Part shown: positions 1 to 8,813 of the stretch, piece by piece
How positions within the stretch are numbered: the first letter of the stretch is position 1
Layout: every line of letters starts with the position of its first letter
From: Cellulomonas xylanilytica
Lineage (GTDB): Bacteria > Actinomycetota > Actinomycetes > Actinomycetales > Cellulomonadaceae
DNA: 64,000 bases
Assembly: GCF_007989805.1 (NCBI RefSeq)
Contig: NZ_BJUB01000007.1
Coordinates: forward strand, 186,001 to 250,000
Direction of reading: 5' to 3'
Program-made: the position numbers and the translations under genes
Notes under the pieces: generated by a model
Databases searched by the model: none
Told to the model about the DNA's origin: nothing
The model's input: only the letters and a program-made list of their open reading frames with translations

Positions 1-891
1 CCGGAGATCCGGGGCATCGAGACGTGGCTGAACACGCCGGACGGTGCACCGGTCGAGCTGGCGGACCTGCGGGGCAAGGTCGTGCTGCTCGACTTCTGGG
101 CCTACTCCTGCATCAACTGCCAGCGTTCGGTGCCGCACGTCACCGCGTGGCGGGAGGCGTACGGCGACGCCGGCCTGGAGGTCATCGGGGTGCACACCCC
201 GGAGTACGCGTTCGAGCGTGAGACCCGCAACGTCGTCGACGGCGCCGAGCGGCTGGGCATCACGTACCCCGTGGCGCAGGACAACTCCTACGCCACCTGG
301 ACCGCGTACCGGAACCGGTACTGGCCCGCGCACTACCTGATCGACGCGGACGGCCAGATCCGTCAGGTGTCCCAGGGGGAGGGCGGCTACGCGCAGACGG
401 AGACCCTGATCCGCGAGCTGCTCCAGGAGGCCGACCCGCAGGCGGAGCTGCCGGCGCGCACGCAGGTGGACGACACGACACCGGACGGCGACGTCACGCA
501 GGAGACGTTCCTGTCGGTCGGGAAGAAGGTGAACGTCGCCGGTGACTACCGCGAGGGGGAGGCGACGTACACGTTCCCGGAGGAGCAGGCGGCGGACACG
601 GTGGCGTTCGGTGGCACCTGGACGACGGACTACCAGGGCGCGACGGCGGGTCCGGACGCCGGACTGCGGCTCCGATACCACGCGAAGGTCGTTCAGGTCG
701 TGCTAGGAGGAACCGGCACCGTCGAGGCCCTGATCCGGGACGGGAGCGGGAAGGTGGTGGACCGGGTCGAGGTCGCCGTGGAGGGCTCGCCACGGGCATA
801 CTCGCTGGTCACAGCCGATTCCATCGGCCAGGGGTCACTCGATCTGATGGTGTCCGAGGGCGTCCAGGCGTTCTCGTTCACGTTCGGGTGA
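1..891 (+). CDS. DipZ-like thioredoxin-domain protein, 3' part (5' end outside window)
   Basis: The reading frame is open from the first base, so the gene begins before the window. The visible ~296 residues start inside a thioredoxin/TlpA-like fold. The redox motif CINC follows a DFWAYS stretch, which is where the active-site CxxC sits in this family. The ~120 residues after the thioredoxin part resemble the beta-rich C-terminal domain of actinobacterial DipZ. DipZ proteins couple a CcdA-type membrane electron carrier to this extracytoplasmic domain, and the missing upstream part would hold the membrane segments. Expected role: reducing or exchanging disulfides in exported proteins and cytochrome c maturation. 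The family call is secure. Whether the membrane part is fused or separate cannot be seen. Confidence 0.85.
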   Translation, partial: PEIRGIETWLNTPDGAPVELADLRGKVVLLDFWAYSCINCQRSVPHVTAWREAYGDAGLEVIGVHTPEYAFERETRNVVDGAERLGITYPVAQDNSYATWTAYRNRYWPAHYLIDADGQIRQVSQGEGGYAQTETLIRELLQEADPQAELPARTQVDDTTPDGDVTQETFLSVGKKVNVAGDYREGEATYTFPEEQAADTVAFGGTWTTDYQGATAGPDAGLRLRYHAKVVQVVLGGTGTVEALIRDGSGKVVDRVEVAVEGSPRAYSLVTADSIGQGSLDLMVSEGVQAFSFTFG

Positions 892-907
892 CCACGCACG
901 CGGAGTG

Positions 908-924
908 CACCGAAAGTATCGGTG
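908..924 (+). terminator. small hairpin after the thioredoxin gene
   Basis: CACCGA and TCGGTG form a perfect 6-bp stem around the 5-base loop AAGTA, 17 bases after the stop codon. No T-run follows, so a terminator role is only suggested by position. Confidence 0.3.
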
Positions 925-969
925 ATACGTCCGACCGGGTGAAATGGACGCGTGTCCGAAATTGGTCTG

Positions 970-997
970 TTGACACGCTTCCACGGACTCTCATGTT
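970..997 (+). promoter_or_regulatory. possible promoter of the riboswitch transcript
   Basis: A consensus TTGACA at 970-975 is followed after 16 bases by CATGTT at 992-997. That would start transcription just upstream of the riboswitch P1 stem at 1012. The -10 element is weak. TAATGT at 1002-1007 is an alternative -10 but has no good -35. Confidence 0.35.
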
Positions 998-1011
998 GCT
1001 CTAATGTCTGA

Positions 1012-1099
1012 CTTGTCAGCGAAAACGGCAAACCCTCTGCAAGGAGGGGACGCAAAGCCACGGGACCTACAGGGTCAGCCGGGCTACCGAACAGACAGG
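1012..1099 (+). ncRNA. c-di-GMP-I (GEMM) riboswitch aptamer
   Basis: The block carries the conserved features of the class I cyclic di-GMP aptamer. GCAAACC is followed by a P2 stem CCCTCT/GGAGGG closed by a GCAA (GNRA) tetraloop, then the signature GGGACGCAAAGCC. A P3 stem with GACC/GGTC and GGGCTACCGA complete it. A P1 stem can be drawn between CTTGTC (1012-1017) and GACAGG (1094-1099). The 3' strand of P1 overlaps AGGA (1097-1100), the best Shine-Dalgarno candidate for the ATG at 1107. GGGTC (1072-1076) can alternatively pair with GACCC (1099-1103). This suggests control of translation initiation by ligand binding (inference). The c-di-AMP (ydaO) class was considered and does not fit. Confidence 0.85.
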
Positions 1100-1106
1100 A
1101 CCCGTC

Positions 1107-1253
1107 ATGGACCAGCGCGGCTACTCAGCAGACCCGTCCGAGACCTCCACCCCGGCCTTTCCGGCTCCCCGCGTCAAGGCGTGGGCCGGGCTCGCTGCTC
1201 GTCGCAGCGTGATCGAGCTGGTGCCGGCGCAGCGCGAGCACGCTGCGGCCTGA
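1107..1253 (+). CDS. 48-residue ORF downstream of the riboswitch
   Basis: ATG at 1107 opens a 48-codon frame ending in TGA at 1251-1253. AGGA lies six bases upstream of the ATG, inside the riboswitch P1/alternative-pairing region. The product begins MDQRGYSADPSETS, is rich in Ala, Pro and Arg, and has no signal peptide, membrane segment or recognisable domain. It is the only ORF between the aptamer and a strong terminator, so it is the natural candidate for the regulated product. Alternatively, the transcript could be a regulatory RNA with a chance ORF. Codon third positions are less biased than in neighbouring genes (TAC TCA GCA near the start), which lowers confidence. I do not recognise the peptide. 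Confidence 0.5.
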   Translation: MDQRGYSADPSETSTPAFPAPRVKAWAGLAARRSVIELVPAQREHAAA

Positions 1254-1275
1254 GGCTCTCGTCCCGACAGCACTC

Positions 1276-1314
1276 GTACAGCACCCCTCGGGCCGTCGTG
1301 GCCCGGGGGGTACT
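1276..1314 (+). terminator. intrinsic terminator of the riboswitch transcript
   Basis: GTAC...ACCCC-CGGGCC pairs with GGCCCG-GGGGT...GTAC around the loop GTCGT, and TGTCTTG follows. The strong stem lies 23 bases after the small ORF's stop and closes the riboswitch unit. The rest of the 892-1440 gap (1315-1440) holds no ORF or structure I can support, beyond the leader of the next gene. Confidence 0.7.
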
Positions 1315-1440
1315 GTCTTGTCCCAGGTCAGGTTGACATGAGCGGGCGCTAACACAGTGGTGCAATTCGCGCGACTTGTCCGTTAGCCTCGGCCTCAGCG
1401 GGCCTGCCAGAAGAGGACGGCCCCGTTGAGAGAAGGTCAC

Positions 1441-1818
1441 ATGGACAGCTTTGCGCAGTGGTTCTGGCTGCTGATCTGGTGGTTCTTGTTCTTCGCCTAC
1501 CTCGTCATCCTGTTCCAGATCATCGGGGACCTCTTCCGCGACCACGCGCTGAGCGGGTGGTGGAAGGCCGTCTGGATCGTCTTCCTGATCGTCGTGCCAT
1601 TCCTCACCGCGTTGATCTACATCATCGCCCGTGGCAAGGGAATGGCCGAGCGGCAGATGCAGGCCGTGCAGCAGGCCAAGTCGGACACCGACAGCTATAT
1701 CCGTGAGGTGGCGGGCAAGTCGCCCGCGGAGCACATCGCGGACGCCAAGGCTCTCCTGGACGCCGGCACGATCGACCAGAACGAGTTCGCCCAGCTGAAG
1801 GCCAAGGCGCTCGCCTGA
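1441..1818 (+). CDS. SHOCT-domain membrane protein
   Basis: The 125-residue product has two hydrophobic segments (about residues 5-30 and 42-63), the layout of the PLDc_N-type membrane domain. A charged linker follows, then a C-terminal SHOCT module (about 100-125: LLDAGTIDQNEFAQLKAKAL). SHOCT modules are short C-terminal helices found in many actinobacterial membrane proteins and are thought to mediate oligomerisation; no enzymatic role is known. ATG 1441 is chosen because GAGAGAAGG lies directly upstream; a TTG at 1426 in the same frame is unlikely. The gene stands alone and ends at a strong bidirectional terminator shared with the convergent gene. Confidence 0.85.
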   Translation: MDSFAQWFWLLIWWFLFFAYLVILFQIIGDLFRDHALSGWWKAVWIVFLIVVPFLTALIYIIARGKGMAERQMQAVQQAKSDTDSYIREVAGKSPAEHIADAKALLDAGTIDQNEFAQLKAKALA

Positions 1819-1841
1819 TCGACAGCATCACCCGGACGACC

Positions 1842-1876
1842 CTCCGGGCCGGCACCGCACAGGTGCCGGCCCGGAG
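1842..1876. terminator. bidirectional terminator between convergent genes
   Basis: CTCCGGGCCGGCACC and its exact reverse complement form a 15-bp stem around GCACA. It lies between the SHOCT gene's stop (1818) and the stop of the minus-strand gene (1883) and can serve both. Confidence 0.85.
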
Positions 1877-1882
1877 GCGCGT

Positions 1883-4423
1883 CTAGAGCTCGCCGGTCTT
1901 CTGCAGGTACCGCATCGCCGCCCACCCGATCGGGATGCGCAGCCAGTACGTGGCCACCCGGAACAGCACCGCGACCGAGGTGGCGATACCGGCGTTGATG
2001 CCGGTGGTGGTGGTGAGGGCGCCGGCGAGGGCCAGCTCGATGGTGCCCATGCCCCCGGGGGTCGGGACGAGCGCGCCCGCGGTGTTGCCGGCGAGGTAGA
2101 CGATGGCCACCTGGATCAGGCTGGCCTCCTGCCCGAACGCGGCGAGGCTGGCGTCGAACGCGAAGATGAAGCCGAGTGTCATGAGCAGGTTGCCGCCGAC
2201 GGCCAGCGCCAGGCGCCACGGCTGACCGAGCACCTCGATGAGACGCGGCCACGTCTGGCGCAGCGTCGGCATGATCTTGGCGAGCACCCACTGGCGCACC
2301 TTGGGCACCAGCAGCCCGGAGGCGATGAGCGCGGCGACGATGCCGATGGCGAAGAGCACGCCGGGGGAGATCGGCAGCGCCGACTCGCCCGAGCCGGAGG
2401 CGATGCTGAGCACCAGGAGCAGAGCCAGGGTCACCACGAACTGGCTGACCTGGACCAGGGCGACCGTGGCCGCGGACAGCGTCGTGGACACGCCGCGGCG
2501 CGTCAGCATCCGCAGGTTGAGCGCGGCCGGGCCGATGCCCGCGGGTGCCGCCAGCCCGACGAAGGTCGCGGCGGTCTGCACCAGCGTCGCGCGCCACAGC
2601 GGCAGCTTGACCGGCGAGAACGCGACGAACGCGAGGGCGGCGCCGACGAGCGTGACCAGGCCGAGCGCGAAGGCGACGAGGGTCCAGCGCCAGTCGCCGG
2701 TGGAGAGCGCGGACGTGATCTCCTCGACGTTGATGCTGGTGACGACGAAGACGATCGCGACGATCGGCACCACGATGGTCAGCACCGTGCGCGCACCGAA
2801 CCGGACCAGCTGCTGCGGTTCCACGTCGGCCTCGGGCAGGTGCGCGACGAGCGCGGACCGCAGGTCCGCCAGCACCTTCTTGTTCGCCCGCATCTCGTCG
2901 CGCGTGAGGCGCGGCAGCGTGATCATCTGCAGCAGCGGCCCGATGGCGGCGAGGTGCTCGTCGGACAGCACGACCGCCGCCGAGTCAAGGGCGCGCTCGG
3001 CGCCGACCCGCAGGGCGAGCAGGGCCAGCAGCTGGGTGACGTCCATCCGTCGCGCCAGGTCCGAGGACGCGACGTCGCCCTGCTCCCAGCTGGTCAGCCA
3101 CACGATCGGGCGGCCGACGACCATCTCGACCAGCAGCACGTCGCTGGTCAGGGAGCGGTGCGCGATGCCGGCGTCGTGGGCGAGCTGGAGCTGGGCCCAG
3201 ATCTCCTGGAGCACCTCGTCGGTCAGCTGCTCCGGGTCGAGGTCGCCCAGGGGGACGGCGCGGTCGGGCCGCTCCTGCACGAGGAGCATCGAGTCGTCGG
3301 CCTCGGCCATGCTCAGCAGGCGGGGCGTGCGGACGCCGGCGGCGCGCGCGGCGTAGGCGAGCAGCGCGGCCCGCTCGGCGGCCTGCCGCAGCGACACCAC
3401 GGAGCGCCCCTCGATCCCGCGCATCCGCAGGGACCGCCACAACCGGCTCAGCATGCCGACCACCTGCCGGTCGCCGTCGATGACGACGAGGTCGAGCTCC
3501 TGGCCGTCGCGCGTGGTCAGCTCGTAGAGGCGGTGGTCGGTGGACCGGGTCAGTGCGCGGGCGGCCTGGTCGCCGTCCAGCTCGGGGGCGCCGTCCGCGG
3601 TGGACCCGGTGGTCTCGTCGGCGACCCGGAGCAGCCGGGCGGGCTCGATCCCGGCCCGCCGGACGCCCGCGACGAGGCTGTCGCCGTAGGCCCGCTCGGA
3701 CAGCACGCCGGACAGGTAGCGCACCCCGAGGCCGGTCACCCGGCCGATGAGGAAGGAGACGACGAGCCCGGGCAGCGAGACGCCGGCGGTGATCAGCAGC
3801 ACGCCGACGGCGACCCACAGCAGGTTCCAGGACCACTTCACGGTCCGGCGCCGGCCGCGCGGGCCCACCACGGTGAGCAGCCCGACCAGCAGCGCGACGT
3901 ACCCGGGGAGCGTCACCACCCAGTCGCCCCGCAGCCGGATCGACATCCCGATGATGAGCTCGGCGGAGCCGAAGGTCTCGATCGCCCACAGGGCCGCGAT
4001 GTTCAGGACGAGGGCCGCGAAGGCCGCGATCAGGCCCTCGAGCAGCTGCCGGCCGAGCCGCCGGAACGCGAGCTCGGTGATGACCGCGAGCGGCACGGCG
4101 AGGGTCACGAACATCTCGAGGCCGAGGCGGGGGACGAACAGGATCCGGTTGAGCAGCGTGGCGAAGCCCTGCACGTCCTCGGCCACGCCTGACGTGGTGT
4201 TGTGCGCGTAGGTGGCCAGGACCAGCACGAGCGCGATGCCCAGGGCCGACAGGACCGTGCCCAGCAGGTCGCTCGGGTGGTGCACCCGGACGTCAGGGAC
4301 GTCGACGACCTCGACCTCGTCCGACGGTGCCCCGGGGTCTGTCACGGCGTCGCCGACGGGCGCGGGGACGTCGGCGGCGGCACCCGCGTCGACGTCCGCG
4401 CGGCTGGCGGGCGTCGCGGACAT
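1883..4423 (-). CDS. flippase-like (LPG_synthase_TM / YbhN) protein with embedded pseudokinase domain
   Basis: The 846-residue product has three parts. Residues ~50-240 hold about six membrane segments. Residues ~280-510 look like a protein/aminoglycoside-kinase fold, with AHRSLTSDVLL (421-431) where catalytic HRD...N would be and VWLTSWEQG where DFG would be. The catalytic aspartates appear replaced, so it is probably a pseudokinase. Residues ~545-840 are an LPG_synthase_TM (UPF0104/TIGR00374) domain with AAPAGIGPAALNLR and PTPGGMGTIELAL motifs. That domain is related to the lysyl-phosphatidylglycerol flippase of MprF and to glycolipid transporters. ATG 4423 is the first start in frame. No substrate can be named. 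The gene is convergent with the SHOCT gene and divergent from the HdeD gene. Confidence 0.85.
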   Translation of the reverse strand: MSATPASRADVDAGAAADVPAPVGDAVTDPGAPSDEVEVVDVPDVRVHHPSDLLGTVLSALGIALVLVLATYAHNTTSGVAEDVQGFATLLNRILFVPRLGLEMFVTLAVPLAVITELAFRRLGRQLLEGLIAAFAALVLNIAALWAIETFGSAELIIGMSIRLRGDWVVTLPGYVALLVGLLTVVGPRGRRRTVKWSWNLLWVAVGVLLITAGVSLPGLVVSFLIGRVTGLGVRYLSGVLSERAYGDSLVAGVRRAGIEPARLLRVADETTGSTADGAPELDGDQAARALTRSTDHRLYELTTRDGQELDLVVIDGDRQVVGMLSRLWRSLRMRGIEGRSVVSLRQAAERAALLAYAARAAGVRTPRLLSMAEADDSMLLVQERPDRAVPLGDLDPEQLTDEVLQEIWAQLQLAHDAGIAHRSLTSDVLLVEMVVGRPIVWLTSWEQGDVASSDLARRMDVTQLLALLALRVGAERALDSAAVVLSDEHLAAIGPLLQMITLPRLTRDEMRANKKVLADLRSALVAHLPEADVEPQQLVRFGARTVLTIVVPIVAIVFVVTSINVEEITSALSTGDWRWTLVAFALGLVTLVGAALAFVAFSPVKLPLWRATLVQTAATFVGLAAPAGIGPAALNLRMLTRRGVSTTLSAATVALVQVSQFVVTLALLLVLSIASGSGESALPISPGVLFAIGIVAALIASGLLVPKVRQWVLAKIMPTLRQTWPRLIEVLGQPWRLALAVGGNLLMTLGFIFAFDASLAAFGQEASLIQVAIVYLAGNTAGALVPTPGGMGTIELALAGALTTTTGINAGIATSVAVLFRVATYWLRIPIGWAAMRYLQKTGEL

Positions 4424-4595
4424 ACGGGCGAGTCTAGGCAGCCGTGCCGTGTGTGCCCGTCAGGGCGGGCCGACGCCGTCGATCTGGTGGTTGACCTGCC
4501 GGGACGGCGGTTCGCGCGAGTCGGGGTGCTTCGTCCGTGTCGTCCACTAGCGTGACGCCGAAGGCTGATGGAACAGACTCCCTCTGGAGGCACCG

Positions 4596-5186
4596 ATGTC
4601 CGACGACCTGACCGCCGCCGACGTCTCGTCCGCGTTGCGCCGCTCGTGGTGGGTGCCCGTCCTGCGCGGGGTGGTGCTGCTCGTCCTTGGCCTGCTCATG
4701 CTGGTGCAGCCGCTGTGGTCGGTGACGGCCCTCGTCTGGATCTTCGGGATCTTCGCCATCCTGGACGGCGTCGTCGCCATCCTGCAGTGGTTCGCCAACC
4801 GGTCCGAGCCGGGTGCGGGGTGGTTCCTGCTGTCCGGCCTCATCGGGGTGGCCATCGGTGTCGTCGTCGTCGTGTGGACGCCCGAGACGGCGCAGATCCT
4901 CTTCTACCTGATCGCCGGGTGGGTGCTCATCCTCGGTGTGCTCGGGATCATCGCGGCGGTGGTGCTGTACCGCGCGCGGGACGTCGGCTGGTACTGGGTG
5001 CTCACGTTCGGCCTGATCAACGTCCTGTTCGGTCTGCTGCTGCTCACGCACCCGCAGGAGTCGGTCAAGGTGGTCGTCGTGCTGCTGGGCCTGTTCGCGT
5101 TCGTGGGCGGGGTCGTCCTGCTGGTCAGCGGCTTCGCGACGAAGCAGGCGGTCAAGGAGCTGGGCGGCAGCTCCGCGACCGTCTGA
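4596..5186 (+). CDS. HdeD-family (DUF308) membrane protein
   Basis: The 196-residue protein consists almost entirely of six hydrophobic helices in two similar halves. Arg/Trp-containing connectors such as RRSWWVPVLRG begin the first half. This is the HdeD/DUF308 architecture; HdeD in enterobacteria is linked to acid resistance, but actinobacterial members are uncharacterised. CTGGAGG lies six bases before ATG 4596. The gene is divergent from the flippase/pseudokinase gene across 172 bases, which must hold both promoters; I see no convincing consensus there. It converges on the CPBP gene with one base between the two stop codons, and I see no terminator there. Confidence 0.85.
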   Translation: MSDDLTAADVSSALRRSWWVPVLRGVVLLVLGLLMLVQPLWSVTALVWIFGIFAILDGVVAILQWFANRSEPGAGWFLLSGLIGVAIGVVVVVWTPETAQILFYLIAGWVLILGVLGIIAAVVLYRARDVGWYWVLTFGLINVLFGLLLLTHPQESVKVVVVLLGLFAFVGGVVLLVSGFATKQAVKELGGSSATV

Positions 5187-5187
5187 C

Positions 5188-6051
5188 TCAGTTCAGCCCG
5201 ATGGCCGCGATCCACGCGGCAGGGATCAGCGCGTAGCCGACGAACACGACCATGTCCATGATCGTGTGGGCCATCACGAGCGGCATGACCCGTCTCTTCC
5301 GCCGGTAGTACTCGGCGAACACCAGGCCCATGATCGCGTTGCCGACGAACGCGCCCCAGCCCTGGTACAGGTGGTACGAGCCGCGCACGAGCGCGCTGGT
5401 GATCAGGATCGCGGGGACGCTCCAGCGCAGCTCGCGGAGCCGCTCCATGAGGTAGCCGACGACGATGACCTCCTCCAGCAGCGCGTTCTGCAGCGCGGCG
5501 AGGAGCAGGACGGGGATGGTCCACCAGGCGGCGTTCAGCGCGGAGGCCTGCACCTCGACGGCGAGCCCGAGGCTGCGGGCGACGGCGTAGAGGCCCAGGC
5601 CGGGGATGCCGATGACGGCGGCGAGCCCGACGCCGACCGCGAGGTCCCGCCAGGGCCGTGTGAGCTCCAGGCCGATCCGGCGGACCGCCGACTTCCCGTT
5701 GGCGGAGAGCAGGTACAGCGCGAGTGCGACGGGGACCAGCGCGAACCCGACCTGCAGCAGCTGGTACGTCAGGTCGAGCCAGGGTCGCGGTGACCGGCTG
5801 GGGTTCAGGGTGGTGGTCTGGTCACCCAGCGGCGGGCCGGCGGTGAGCCGGTCGATGATGTTGACCACCGCGTAGAGGCCGGACTTGCCGAGCGAGAGCC
5901 CGAGGACGATCCAGATCTCGGTGGTGATCCGGCGGCGGTACGCGCGCTGGCTGGGCGGCGGGGCCCCGACGACCGAGTCGCCCGGACCGTCGAGCGTGGG
6001 CAGAGCGGCGGGGTCGTCGGCGCGCTGGTCGGCAGGCGGCTGCGCGGTCAT
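5188..6051 (-). CDS. CPBP-family intramembrane protease
   Basis: The 287-residue polytopic protein contains the three motifs of the CPBP/Abi (CAAX-processing-like) family in order. They are ALLEEVIVVGYLME (the EE glutamates), RGSYHLYQG (His) and MAHTIMDM (HxxxD). The Arg usually found in motif 1 (EExxxR) is absent, as in a subset of actinobacterial members. Family proteins cleave substrates in the membrane; the substrate is unknown here. ATG 6051 is chosen. An in-frame GTG at 6072 would add seven residues, and neither start has a strong ribosome site. The gene is divergent from the regulator/ABC operon. Confidence 0.8.
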   Translation of the reverse strand: MTAQPPADQRADDPAALPTLDGPGDSVVGAPPPSQRAYRRRITTEIWIVLGLSLGKSGLYAVVNIIDRLTAGPPLGDQTTTLNPSRSPRPWLDLTYQLLQVGFALVPVALALYLLSANGKSAVRRIGLELTRPWRDLAVGVGLAAVIGIPGLGLYAVARSLGLAVEVQASALNAAWWTIPVLLLAALQNALLEEVIVVGYLMERLRELRWSVPAILITSALVRGSYHLYQGWGAFVGNAIMGLVFAEYYRRKRRVMPLVMAHTIMDMVVFVGYALIPAAWIAAIGLN

Positions 6052-6131
6052 GCCCCGAAGCCTAGGCGGCACGTCTGGACGTCACCTGGACGTCGCCTGG
6101 GTCGGGGTCTTGCCAGGAGCGGCCACGCAAA

Positions 6132-6142
6132 CTACTTTGTAG
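6132..6142. promoter_or_regulatory. candidate operator of the winged-helix/ABC operon
   Basis: CTAC-TTT-GTAG is an inverted repeat 21 bases before ATG 6163, flanked by A-rich sequence that is rare in this window. Since the operon encodes its own DNA-binding protein, autoregulation at this site is plausible (inference). Confidence 0.4.
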
Positions 6143-6162
6143 GACAAACCTCAGGAGGAGCG

Positions 6163-6804
6163 ATGACGTCCGACCACCCGCGGGACCGCACGCCGCGACC
6201 CGACGACGCGGTTCCCGAGCTGGCCGACGCGCTCGCGATCATCGACGCGCAGCGGGCGCGGGCGGAGGACACCCGGCCGTCCGGCTCGCTGCTCTTCGGC
6301 CTCTGGGGCACGGTCTGGCTCGTCGGCTACGGCGGCATCTGGCTCACGTCCCGCGACGGGTCCGCGCCGTCCCTGCTCGCCGGCGTCGTCGCGATCGTCG
6401 GTGGCGTGATCGCCGTCGTCGTGACGATCGTGCACGTGCTGCACCGGACGCGCGGCATCGCCGGCACCAGCGCGCGGCAGGGGGCGATGTACGGCTGGGC
6501 CTGGCCGGTCGGGTTCCTCGCGCAGAGCATGATCGTCGGCGGGCTGGGTCGGGCCGGTGCGTCGGACGAGGTCACCGCGCTCGCCGCCAACGCGATCGCC
6601 GCCCTGGTGGTCGGGCTCCTCTACGTCGCCGGCGGGATGCTCTGGTGCGCGACCTCCATGTATGTCATCGGGTGCTGGATGGCGCTCACGGGAGCCGCCG
6701 CCGCGCTCGTCGGCCTGCCCGGCTCCTACCTGGTCATGGCGCTCGCGGGCGGCGGCGGCATGCTCGCCGCGGGCCTCCTCGAGACAGTGCGGGCCCGTGC
6801 CTGA
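6163..6804 (+). CDS. membrane protein of an ABC/regulator operon
   Basis: The 213-residue product has a polar N-terminus (~45 residues) and then about six hydrophobic helices. AGGAGGAG sits just upstream of ATG 6163, one of the best ribosome sites in the window. It is the first gene of a four-gene operon (membrane protein, winged-helix regulator, ABC ATPase, ABC permease) with overlapping stops and starts, so it probably works with that transporter or senses for it. I do not recognise a named family with catalytic residues. Confidence 0.75.
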   Translation: MTSDHPRDRTPRPDDAVPELADALAIIDAQRARAEDTRPSGSLLFGLWGTVWLVGYGGIWLTSRDGSAPSLLAGVVAIVGGVIAVVVTIVHVLHRTRGIAGTSARQGAMYGWAWPVGFLAQSMIVGGLGRAGASDEVTALAANAIAALVVGLLYVAGGMLWCATSMYVIGCWMALTGAAAALVGLPGSYLVMALAGGGGMLAAGLLETVRARA

Positions 6805-7095
6805 CGTCGAGCTGGACCCCGTCATCCACGCCCAGGCGCGGCTCCGCGTCGTCGCCACCCTGGCGTCCCTCGGGACGCAGGACCGCATCACCTTCCCCCG
6901 GCTGCAGAAGCTGCTCGACATGACCGCGGGAAACCTCTCCACCCATCTGCGCCGACTCGAGGAGGCGGACTACGTGCTCATCACGAAGACCCATGAAGGC
7001 CGGACCCCGGCCACCTACGTGGAGCTCACGCTCACCGGGCGGCTGGCGTTCGAGACGTACACCCGCTCGCTGCGGGCACTGCTCGGCGGTGCGTC

Positions 7096-7099
<4 letters not shown>
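6797..7099 (+). CDS. winged-helix transcriptional regulator (HTH_34-like)
   Basis: The 100-residue protein is essentially one winged helix-turn-helix. FPRLQKLLDMTAGNLSTHL contains the recognition helix and is followed by LEEADYVLITKTHEGRTP, the wing. This matches small PF13601-type regulators common beside ABC transporters in actinobacteria. GTG 6797 overlaps the previous stop by eight bases, indicating translational coupling; no ATG exists in the right place. It likely represses its own operon, possibly at the CTAC-TTT-GTAG site at 6132. Confidence 0.85.
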
Positions 7100-7991
<892 letters not shown>

Positions 7992-7995
<4 letters not shown>

Positions 7996-8765
7996 GCACG
8001 GTGCTGACCCCGCGACCCTTCTGGGCGCTCGCCGTCGTGCACGCGCGGTTCCAGTTCCTGGAGACCGTCCGCATCCCCATCGCGGTGATCGGCAACCTGC
8101 TGTTCCCGTCGCTGGCGCTGCTGTTCTTCGTCATCCCGCAGCGCGCGGTGGCCGACGACCCGGGCATCGCCACGGCCGCGGTCGCGCAGCTCGGGGTGTT
8201 CGCGGTGATGTCGACGTGCCTGTTCTCGTTCGGCGTGGGCGTCTCCGAGGACCGCGCGATGCCGTTCGACCCGTTCCTGCGCACGCTGCCGGCCGGCGCC
8301 GGTCCGCGGCTCATGGGCCGGGTGCTCAACGGGGTGCTCTGGTCGTACCTCGCCCTGGTGCCGCTCGTGCTGCTCGGGGCGTTCCTCACGGCCGCGACCG
8401 TGACGCCCACGCAGGCGCTCGCGGCCATCGCCATGGTCCCCGCGGTCGCGGTCCCGTTCCTGCTGCTCGGCCTGGCGATCGGGTACCGGCTCAGCTCGAA
8501 GGCGGCCATCGCCGTCGTGCAGGCGACGCTGTTCCCGCTCGCGTTCGCCGGTGGCCTGTTCATGCCGCCGGAGTCGTTCCCGGCCTGGCTCGACGCGATC
8601 AGCAAGCTGCTGCCGTCGCGCGCGGCCCGCGACCTGGCCGTCCAGGCGGTCACGGGCTACTCCGCGTACACCTTCGCGCTCCTCGTGCTCCTGGCGTGGA
8701 CGGCCCTCTTCGCGGTGATGGCCGTGACGGCGTACCGCCGCGACGAGGGCCGCCGCTTCCACTGA
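7992..8765 (+). CDS. ABC-2 type transporter permease
   Basis: The 257-residue protein has about six membrane helices in the ABC-2 permease pattern. A conserved GLFMPPESFPAWLDAISKLL segment near the C-terminal third is typical of the family. ATG 7992 overlaps the ATPase stop. It forms the membrane half of the exporter with the preceding ATPase. The operon ends at a strong hairpin at 8774. Confidence 0.9.
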
Positions 8766-8773
8766 GCGGCACG

Positions 8774-8806
8774 GCCGGGTCGGACGCGGAGGGCGTCCGA
8801 CCCGGC
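8774..8806. terminator. bidirectional terminator between the ABC operon and the copper operon
   Basis: GCCGGGTCGGACGC pairs perfectly (14 bp) with GCGTCCGACCCGGC around a 5-base loop. It lies nine bases after the permease stop and eight bases beyond the stop codon of the convergent copper ATPase. Confidence 0.85.
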
Positions 8807-8813
8807 ACGGTGC

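Noticed and set aside
1012..1106. c-di-AMP (ydaO) or cobalamin riboswitch
   Set aside because: The block has the GGGACGCAAAGCC and GNRA-P2 features of the c-di-GMP-I class and lacks the conserved elements of the others.
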